Shown in pieces: positions 59,036-64,000 of a stretch of DNA of 64,000 bases. The translations under genes and the position numbers were made by a program. The notes under the pieces were generated by a model. It was not told where the DNA came from. It made no database searches and saw nothing but the letters and a program-made list of their open reading frames with translations. Source of the DNA: Pseudolabrys sp. GTDB taxonomy: Bacteria > Pseudomonadota > Alphaproteobacteria > Rhizobiales > Xanthobacteraceae. Position 1 is the first letter of the stretch, and the number at the start of each line of letters is the position of its first letter. Location: positions 1,736,001 through 1,800,000 of the forward strand of contig JARYIJ010000001.1 in the NCBI GenBank assembly GCA_029980465.1, written 5' to 3'.

Positions 59036-59308
59036 CTACTCGGCCGCAGCCTCCGTCATCGGAACAACCGATACGATCTTGCGGCCCTTGGATTTTGTCG
59101 TGAACTGAACCTTTCCGTCGATAAGCGCGAACAGCGTGTGATCCTTGCCGGTGCCGACATTCTGGCCGGGATGCCACTTGGTGCCGCGCTGACGCGCAAG
59201 GATGTTGCCGGCGAGAACGGTTTCGCCGCCGAACATCTTCAAGCCGAGGCGACGGCCCGCGCTGTCGCGGCCGTTACGGGAAGATCCGCCTGCTTTCTTG
59301 TGTGCCAT
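59036..59308 (-). CDS. rpmA: 50S ribosomal protein L27
   Basis: The 90-residue L27 protein, whose N-terminus reaches the peptidyl-transferase centre. [20 protein letters not shown] and [20 protein letters not shown] are the standard family segments; no N-terminal cleavage sequence of the Firmicutes type is present. It follows rplU after 55 bases in the same operon. Confidence 0.98.
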   Translation of the reverse strand: MAHKKAGGSSRNGRDSAGRRLGLKMFGGETVLAGNILARQRGTKWHPGQNVGTGKDHTLFALIDGKVQFTTKSKGRKIVSVVPMTEAAAE

Positions 59309-59363
59309 CGAAACGTCTCTCGAATTCGCTCGTTACATACACCGATTCCGCGACGGAATCATC

Positions 59364-59858
59364 TCACTTCTTTTTACCTTTTGCGGCAGCCGAGGCTTTA
59401 GCCTTCGTCTTCGTCGTCCGCTTCCGGGTCTTCGCCCTGGCGCTCGCCTTCTTGGGCGTGCCCTCGGCGTCCTCAGCTGCGCCGGCCTCGACTTTCGGTT
59501 TGGCCTCGCGCTTGGGACGCGGCGGTGCCTTGTCCGATGGCGTCTTGCCGTCGGTCAGGATCTCGGTGATGCGCACCAGCGAGAACTCGTGACGATAGCC
59601 GCGCTTGCGGCGCGAATTCTTGCGGCGCCGCTTCTTGAACGCGATCACCTTGTCGCCGCGCTCATGCGCGAGCACCTCGCCGGCGACGGTGGCGCCGGCC
59701 ACAGTCGGCGCGCCGAGCGTCGTGGTGTCGCCACCGACCACCAGCACCTCGCCGAACGACACAACCTCGCCCGGATTGGCGCCGACGCGGTCGATCCGGA
59801 TCACGTCTTCGGCGGCGACGCGGTATTGTTTCCCGCCGGTCTTGATCACTGCGAACAT
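59364..59858 (-). CDS. rplU: 50S ribosomal protein L21 with long basic C-terminal tail
   Basis: L21 binds 23S rRNA early in 50S assembly. The usual roughly 103-residue L21 domain (MFAVIKTGGKQYRVAAEDVI to GYRHEFSLVRITEI) is followed by a 60-residue Lys/Ala/Arg-rich tail (for example KREAKPKVEAGAAEDAEGTP and TRKRTTKTKAKASAAAKGKK), giving 164 residues. Such tails are seen in several Rhizobiales. GAGGG precedes ATG 59858. A promoter and a 5' hairpin are visible upstream. Confidence 0.97.
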   Translation of the reverse strand: MFAVIKTGGKQYRVAAEDVIRIDRVGANPGEVVSFGEVLVVGGDTTTLGAPTVAGATVAGEVLAHERGDKVIAFKKRRRKNSRRKRGYRHEFSLVRITEILTDGKTPSDKAPPRPKREAKPKVEAGAAEDAEGTPKKASARAKTRKRTTKTKAKASAAAKGKKK

Positions 59859-59963
59859 CGTTCATCCCTCAGGCGCCAACCGGGTCGTCGGAGCGAGCCC
59901 CGAGCGCCAAAAAACCGAAATTTGCCTTGTATTGCAGGGCGTTAGCCGCCGCTTCAATAAGCA

Positions 59964-59994
59964 CGCGGGCCAATCCTGCTGGACCCGGCCCGCG
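59964..59994 (-). promoter_or_regulatory. 5' leader hairpin of rplU
   Basis: CGCGGGCC (59964-59971) and GGCCCGCG (59987-59994) form a perfect 8-bp stem with a 15-base loop. By position it should stand at the very 5' end of the rplU mRNA started from the promoter at 60003-60031, giving a leader of about 138 bases. It may stabilise the mRNA or serve as a ribosomal-protein leader. Confidence 0.5.
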
Positions 59995-60002
59995 ACGGCA
60001 GG

Positions 60003-60031
60003 GTTATGGCTTTGTCGACCCGTCCTGTCAA
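60003..60031 (-). promoter_or_regulatory. Promoter of the rplU-rpmA operon
   Basis: On the minus strand CTTGACA (-35, TTGACA 60026-60031) is followed by a 17-base spacer and CATAAC (-10, 60003-60008). This matches the alphaproteobacterial housekeeping pattern well and is at a sensible distance from rplU. Confidence 0.65.
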
Positions 60032-60078
60032 GAAAACGGGGCGCATTTCCGGCTCCGCGCCCCCGGGCGGGGGGCGGT

Positions 60079-60840
60079 TCAGCCGGCCTTGGAGCCGGCC
60101 GCGGCCGCCGTGGCACCGCCATGCGGCCAGGCCGGCGAGTCGATCTCGCCGTTCTGGACCAAGCGGTAGCCGACGCCGAGTTCCGTGACCAGGATGCGCG
60201 GCGCATTGGGATCGGGCTCGATCTTCTGGCGCAGCTTGCGCACAAAGATGCGGAGATAATGCGTGTCGTGGACATGCACCGAGCCCCACACCTCCTTGAG
60301 GAGGTGCTGGTGCGTGACGACATTGCCGGCGTGCTGGGCGAGGACCTGCAGCAGCCGGTATTCCTTCGGCGTCAGGGACAGCCGGGCGCCGTTGAGCAGC
60401 GCGGCGCGCGCCGCGAGATCGATGGTGAGCGGGCCGATCTTGACCTGCGGCTCGCCGCTCGCTGCGCGCATCTGCCGCCGCAGCGCCGCGCGCACGCGCG
60501 CCAGCAACTCCGCCATGCCGAACGGCTTGACGACATAATCGTCGGCGCCGAGCTCGAGCAGCCGCACCTTCTCGGATTCGTTGGAGCGCACCGAGAGCAC
60601 GATGATCGGCACCGTCGACCAGGCGCGGATGCGTTCGATGACGCCGGCGCCATCGATGTCGGGCAGCGCGAGGTCGGCGATGACGAGGTCGATCGCCTGC
60701 AGGCTGGCGCTGCGGATCGCTTCCGCGCCGGTGCCGACCTCGATGACCGAAAAGCCGTTGAGCTCGAAGCCGGTGCGCAGGAACCGGCGGATCTGGACTT
60801 CATCGTCGACAATGAGAACGACGGGTGTGGCGCTATTCAT
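60079..60840 (-). CDS. KdpE-like response regulator (OmpR family)
   Basis: A 253-residue response regulator. The receiver has the acidic pair VDDE, phosphoacceptor Asp56 (IADLALPDIDG) and Lys105 (VVKPFG). The C-terminal winged helix has RLSLTPKEYRLLQVLAQHAG and HYLRIFVRKLRQKIEPDPN, the KdpE type. A 30-residue Ala/Gly-rich tail is extra. ATG 60840 overlaps the sensor gene by 8 bases. No kdpFABC genes are in the window, so the target is not obvious; the adjacent ribosomal genes are probably unrelated. Confidence 0.92.
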   Translation of the reverse strand: MNSATPVVLIVDDEVQIRRFLRTGFELNGFSVIEVGTGAEAIRSASLQAIDLVIADLALPDIDGAGVIERIRAWSTVPIIVLSVRSNESEKVRLLELGADDYVVKPFGMAELLARVRAALRRQMRAASGEPQVKIGPLTIDLAARAALLNGARLSLTPKEYRLLQVLAQHAGNVVTHQHLLKEVWGSVHVHDTHYLRIFVRKLRQKIEPDPNAPRILVTELGVGYRLVQNGEIDSPAWPHGGATAAAAGSKAG

Positions 60841-62380
60841 CGGCTTCGCTTTCGACATGAACGAGGGCCGCCTGGGCGACCGGGAGCTCGATCGTGATGG
60901 TGGTTCCTTCGCCGGGGCCGGCGCTTAGTGCGGTCATCGCGCCGTCGTTGGCGGTGATGAAAGCGTGGGCGATCCACAGGCCGAGGCCCGATCCGCTCGT
61001 CGTCGCCAGCAGCCGGTCGCCGCGGAAGAACCGGTTCCACATCTTGGATTTCTCGTCCGCGGTGAGGCCGACGCCGGTGTCTCTGACCTTGATCGCAAGC
61101 TTGTCATCATGCGCGGCCGCCGAAATCTCGATCTTCGATCCGGCAGGAGAATATTTGACGGCGTTGTCGACGATCTGGACCAGCGCCTGCTGCACCAGCA
61201 CGGCGTCAACATGAATCAGCGGCAGGTCGGCCGGCAAGTCAAGGCTGATTCGTCGGTCGCCGAGGCGGCGCCGGCACCGCTCGATCGCCGCGTGGATAAT
61301 ATCGGTGGGGTCGGCCCATTCCATGCGCGGCGTGACGCCCTCGCTGCTGATACGGCTGGCATCGAGCAGGTTCTGGATGTCGCTGTTGAGGCGCTCCGCT
61401 TCCGAGTAGACGTCGTGCACCAGCGCGCGCAAGCGCGGCTCGCTGGCGAGGGCCTGTGTCGAGCCGAGCACGGTCGCCGCGCCCATGATCGACGCCAGCG
61501 GGGTGCGCAGCTCGTGCGACACCGAACCGATGAGCGCATCACGCAACTGCTCGGTCCTCGAGCGCATGTGCGCTTCGTTGATCGCGTGCGCGACGCCGAG
61601 CCGTTCCAGCGTTGCGGTGGCATCCGACAGGGCGGTGCCGACGCGCGCGCGCAGATCGTTGACGCGTTCCTTGGTGACGCGGCCGAGATTGATGGCAATG
61701 ACGCCGAACTCCAGGCTCTTGGGTGACACCGCCTGCACCAGCCATGTCGAGTCGGGCCTCTCCTCGATCATCACTGTGTCGGATGAATGAGGCCCTCCCT
61801 GCGCGATGTCGACGACGGCGTCGCGCACGCTGTCCGGCACGATCGTGCGGCGGTGCGGCAGGATCGAGGCCTCACGCGGCGAGGGAAACAGCACGACCTT
61901 GCGCTCGACGACCGTCGAGAGATGATCCTCGATCGCGGAGTGAATCTCCGATGTGTCGAACGCCGCCGCCAGCCGCCGTGAGAATTCGTAAAGGGCGCGG
62001 ACGTCGATTTCACGTTGACGGGCGCGCTCGGCCTCCGCCCTGAGGCGCGCCGCCAGGTGCCCGATCACCGCTGCCACGATGATGAACATCACCAGATTGA
62101 GGATCGCGTTCGGGCTTGCGATGTAAAGGCTGAAGTAGGGCGGGTAGAAAAAATAGGCCGCCGCGGCCCCGCCGGCGAGCGCCGACACGACCGCCGCAAC
62201 GATACCCCAGTTCACCGCGGCGATGATGACGGGGATCAGGAAGATCGAGGCGCCGTGCGTAACGCCGGTGTACCACTGGATGGCGCCCCGGACCGCCGTT
62301 GTCGCTGCGACGATGAGCAACGCGTAGATCACGTTGCGGAGGTGCGTCCGCGCGGCGTCAGAAATGCCAATTCGCTGCAT
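60833..62380 (-). CDS. KdpD-like sensor histidine kinase lacking the N-terminal KdpD domain
   Basis: A 515-residue sensor. Four transmembrane helices form a DUF4118 module (about 15-110, IPVIIAAVNWGIVAAVVSAL and AAYFFYPPYFSLYI). A GAF-like region, HisKA (His289 in VSHELRTPLAS) and HATPase (VDNAVKYSP, DTGVGL, GSGLGLWI) follow. It matches the C-terminal half of KdpD but lacks the large N-terminal ATP/USP part. ATG 62380 is chosen; the frame is open to 62461. It is overlapped by its response regulator. Confidence 0.92.
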   Translation of the reverse strand: MQRIGISDAARTHLRNVIYALLIVAATTAVRGAIQWYTGVTHGASIFLIPVIIAAVNWGIVAAVVSALAGGAAAAYFFYPPYFSLYIASPNAILNLVMFIIVAAVIGHLAARLRAEAERARQREIDVRALYEFSRRLAAAFDTSEIHSAIEDHLSTVVERKVVLFPSPREASILPHRRTIVPDSVRDAVVDIAQGGPHSSDTVMIEERPDSTWLVQAVSPKSLEFGVIAINLGRVTKERVNDLRARVGTALSDATATLERLGVAHAINEAHMRSRTEQLRDALIGSVSHELRTPLASIMGAATVLGSTQALASEPRLRALVHDVYSEAERLNSDIQNLLDASRISSEGVTPRMEWADPTDIIHAAIERCRRRLGDRRISLDLPADLPLIHVDAVLVQQALVQIVDNAVKYSPAGSKIEISAAAHDDKLAIKVRDTGVGLTADEKSKMWNRFFRGDRLLATTSGSGLGLWIAHAFITANDGAMTALSAGPGEGTTITIELPVAQAALVHVESEADE

Positions 62381-62442
62381 GGGTATGCCGGGACTCCGGA
62401 CGACAACCGACCGTATAATTTTAGCACATTCCGCCGCCGGCG

Positions 62443-62484
62443 AACATCGGCCGCCCAACATCGGTCACCCAACATCGGTCACCC
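62443..62484. repeat. Three tandem 14-bp repeats
   Basis: AACATCGG-CCGCCC, then AACATCGGTCACCC twice (62443-62456, 62457-62470, 62471-62484). The last two are identical; the first differs at two bases. They lie between the sensor kinase start and the tRNA-Ser promoter candidate. Confidence 0.75.
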
Positions 62485-62512
62485 TTGTGTCCGGTCCCCC
62501 GCTTGGCTAGAT
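62484..62512 (+). promoter_or_regulatory. Candidate promoter of tRNA-Ser
   Basis: CTTGTG (62484-62489), 17-base spacer, CTAGAT (62507-62512) resembles CTTGAC-N17-CTATAT. It would start transcription about 37 bases before the tRNA. Confidence 0.45.
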
Positions 62513-62555
62513 AGCGGCGTCCATGATCGGCCGGATTGAGGCGGATTTGGGCTCC

Positions 62556-62645
62556 GGAGAGGTGGCAGAGTGGTTGAATGCACCGCACTCGAAATGCGGC
62601 ATACGGGCAACCGTATCGGGGGTTCGAATCCCTCCCTCTCCGCCA
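62556..62645 (+). tRNA. tRNA-Ser (anticodon CGA)
   Basis: A 90-base class II tRNA. Acceptor GGAGAGG/CCTCTCC with G discriminator and encoded CCA; D-arm GCAGAGTGGTTGAATGC; anticodon stem-loop CCGCA-CTCGAAA-TGCGG giving anticodon CGA; a long variable arm (ATACGGGCAACCGTAT); T-loop TTCGAAT. It reads UCG serine codons. It stands alone, not next to an integrase. Confidence 0.97.
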
Positions 62646-62769
62646 GTGCGCAGGAATTGCATTGTCATGCGCGGCGTTTCGCTCTGACGCGCGCGTGACG
62701 TCCTCAGGCGGGGCGTAGCAGCTCCGCTGCACAGTCGGCGCGAACCGGTGATACCCGGACGATTCGATC

Positions 62770-63252
62770 CTAGCGGCCCGCAGCCGCGCTCGGTGCCTTC
62801 TCGAAATGCGGACCGCGGGTCTTTTTGGTTTGCGCGCGCGGCGGAACGAAATCGCGCTTCGTCAGCAGGACGTCGGCGAGCGTGTAGCGGTCGAGCGTAT
62901 GGACAAAGGCATTCAACGCCTCGTTCAGGATATTGGGCAGCATGCATCGCTTGGTGATCATGCACTGATTGCCAGAGGCGAAGCATTCGACCAGCGCGAA
63001 ATCCGGCTCGGTCGCGCGCACGACAGCGCCGAGATTGATGGCTTCCGGCGCCAGCGCCAGCGTGAATCCGCCCGATCGCCCGCGCACGCCCCGAAGGAAG
63101 CCCTCGCGCGTGAGGATGTTGACCACTTTCATGAGGTGCGCGCGCGAGATATTGTAGGTCTTTGCCGTTTCTTCAATCGTGATGAGCCGCTCGGTCGCGG
63201 CGGCGTACATCAGCACGCGCAGCGCGTAGTCTGAAAATGCAGTCAGTCGCAT
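62770..63252 (-). CDS. Rrf2 family regulator, NsrR-like
   Basis: A 160-residue winged-helix regulator. MRLTAFSDYALRVLMYAAAT, ISRAHLMKVVNILTREGFLR and VRGRSGGFTLA are the Rrf2 DNA-binding part. Three cysteines, Cys90, Cys97 and Cys103 (ECFASGNQCMITKRC), could hold an Fe-S cluster, as in NsrR, the NO sensor. Divergent nnrS supports the NO role. ATG 63252 is used; the open frame upstream lies in the AT-rich promoter region. A roughly 40-residue tail (RAQTKKTRGPHFEKAPS) follows the domain. Confidence 0.9.
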   Translation of the reverse strand: MRLTAFSDYALRVLMYAAATERLITIEETAKTYNISRAHLMKVVNILTREGFLRGVRGRSGGFTLALAPEAINLGAVVRATEPDFALVECFASGNQCMITKRCMLPNILNEALNAFVHTLDRYTLADVLLTKRDFVPPRAQTKKTRGPHFEKAPSAAAGR

Positions 63253-63303
63253 GGAACGGCCAAATGTTGCGGGAGGTCTTCGTCCGCAGCGGCGCGGACG
63301 ATC

Positions 63304-63352
63304 GACGGCTCCTCCGGTTTGATATAATCGATGTAGAATATATATTTTAGCC
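63304..63352. promoter_or_regulatory. AT-rich divergent control region of the Rrf2 and nnrS genes
   Basis: TTTGATATAATCGATG (from 63318) and GAATATATATTTTA (from 63337) form an island of A/T in GC-rich DNA. It includes TATAAT (63323-63328) and AAAATATATATT on the minus strand, which resembles an NsrR half-site (AANATGCATTT). TTGAT may be an FNR-type half-site. A natural place for NsrR-type repression. Confidence 0.45.
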
Positions 63353-63382
63353 CGTCGGACAAGGATAAAGGCTGCTCCGCTC

Positions 63383-64000
63383 ATGAGTTTCCGCTTCGCG
63401 GTCGATCATGCCCCCGTGCTCAGCTTCGGCTTCCGGCCTTTTTTCTTCGGCGGGGCATTGTGGTCGGCGTGCGCGATGCCGCTCTGGCTGGCGCTGATGA
63501 CGGGGCATTTGACGTTCGCGACGTCGTACGGCGCGGTCGCCTGGCACGCCCATGAATTCCTGTTCGGCTACGGCGGCGCGATTATCGCGGGCTTTCTGCT
63601 CACCGCGGTGCCGAACTGGACCGGCCGCTTGCCCGTGCGCGGCGCGCCGCTGCTCGCGCTGTTCGCCGTCTGGCTTGCCGGGCGCGCCGCCATGCTAGCG
63701 ACCGATCTCATCGGTCTCGTTCCGGCGGTTCTCGTCGAGATCGTGTTTCTTCCGGCGCTCGCGGCGGTCATAATCCGGGAGATCATCGCCGGGCGCGATC
63801 GGCGAAACCTGAAAGTCGCCGCCATCGTCGTGATTCTGGCGGCGGCCAACGTTTTTTATCACTTCGAAGTCGTTTATGCTGGTGTCGCCGCATATGCGCT
63901 GCGGACGGCCATTGCGGCGATCGTTTGCCTCATCATGCTGATCGGCGGCCGCGTTACACCGAGCTTCACGCACAACTGGCTCGCAAGACAGCAGAGCGAG
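63383..64000 (+). CDS. nnrS: NnrS family protein, 3' end outside window
   Basis: The first 206 codons of NnrS, a twelve-helix haem- and copper-containing membrane protein linked to nitric oxide tolerance. The N-terminus MSFRFAVDHAPVLSFGFRPF, then FFFGGALWSACAMPLWLALM, the His-rich AWHAHEFLFGYGGAIIAGFL and LTAVPNWTGR are characteristic. It is divergent from the Rrf2/NsrR-like regulator across a 130-base AT-rich region, so NO-dependent derepression is the likely control. The rest is cut by the window end. Confidence 0.93.
   Translation, partial: MSFRFAVDHAPVLSFGFRPFFFGGALWSACAMPLWLALMTGHLTFATSYGAVAWHAHEFLFGYGGAIIAGFLLTAVPNWTGRLPVRGAPLLALFAVWLAGRAAMLATDLIGLVPAVLVEIVFLPALAAVIIREIIAGRDRRNLKVAAIVVILAAANVFYHFEVVYAGVAAYALRTAIAAIVCLIMLIGGRVTPSFTHNWLARQQSE

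Noticed and set aside
62556..62645. tRNA-Ser as an integration site of a genomic island
   Set aside because: No integrase and no duplicated tRNA end are visible nearby.

Overview
The window is a high-GC, gene-dense stretch of an alphaproteobacterial chromosome. Gene content and order point to the Hyphomicrobiales (Rhizobiales), near Bradyrhizobiaceae/Xanthobacteraceae. The signs are the mdh-sucCD-sucA-sucB-lpd run, an F1-only atpHAGDC operon without F0 genes, the proA-nadD-rsfS-rlmH-envC-ctpA-rppH run, a GAAC-N7-GAAC SOS box of the alphaproteobacterial type, and many imperfect palindromic intergenic repeats of the kind common in Bradyrhizobium relatives. Taxonomy below order is inference.

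Layout. 0-9.8 kb: end of a PEP mutase/isocitrate lyase-like gene, a GNAT enzyme, a Bax inhibitor-1 family protein, a YbbP/YbbA-like ABC exporter next to a TesA-like esterase, thpR, a second GNAT, zapE and a DUF1003 protein. 10-19.2 kb: lower TCA cycle (mdh, sucC, sucD, sucA, sucB, lpd). 19.2-24.7 kb: two small membrane proteins, xerC, priA and an EamA exporter. 25-30 kb: atpHAGDC. 30-41.4 kb: an FAH-family protein, then a mostly leftward run of rppH, a YibQ-like deacetylase, ctpA, envC, rlmH, rsfS, nadD, proA and proB. These cover RNA decay, envelope remodelling, ribosome maturation, NAD and proline synthesis. 41.4-47.8 kb: an accessory block with a tiny membrane-protein pair behind an SOS box, a CBS protein, secreted proteins, an RlpA-like protein, two Cys-motif paralogues, frmA and an MHS transporter. 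47.8-48.9 kb: obgE. 49-58.9 kb: a second accessory block with a phosphoesterase/cupredoxin/ECF sigma/anti-sigma operon, a four-rhodanese protein coupled to a thiol-dioxygenase-like cupin, an EamA exporter, a diguanylate cyclase, RidA, PaiB and a GNAT. 59-60 kb: rpmA and rplU. 60-64 kb: a KdpD/KdpE-like two-component pair, tRNA-Ser(CGA), an Rrf2/NsrR-type regulator and divergent nnrS, cut by the window end.

How it fits together. The core is central metabolism (2-oxoglutarate to malate), ATP synthase F1, and translation/cell-envelope housekeeping. Around it sit stress functions: formaldehyde/S-nitrosoglutathione (frmA), nitric oxide (Rrf2 and NnrS), thiol/sulfur oxidation, and an ECF sigma circuit.

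The most unusual structure is a roughly 40-residue in-frame insertion in the XerC catalytic domain encoded by a palindromic repeat. Other points are repeats embedded inside the suc and atp operons, an SOS box before two miniature membrane genes, an rsfS gene whose conserved N-terminus has no ATG/GTG/TTG start, and a promoter-plus-hairpin leader ahead of rplU. No CRISPR array, phage, insertion sequence or rRNA was seen. I did not find a clearly new multi-gene system; the best candidates are the ECF operon and the rhodanese/cupin pair.
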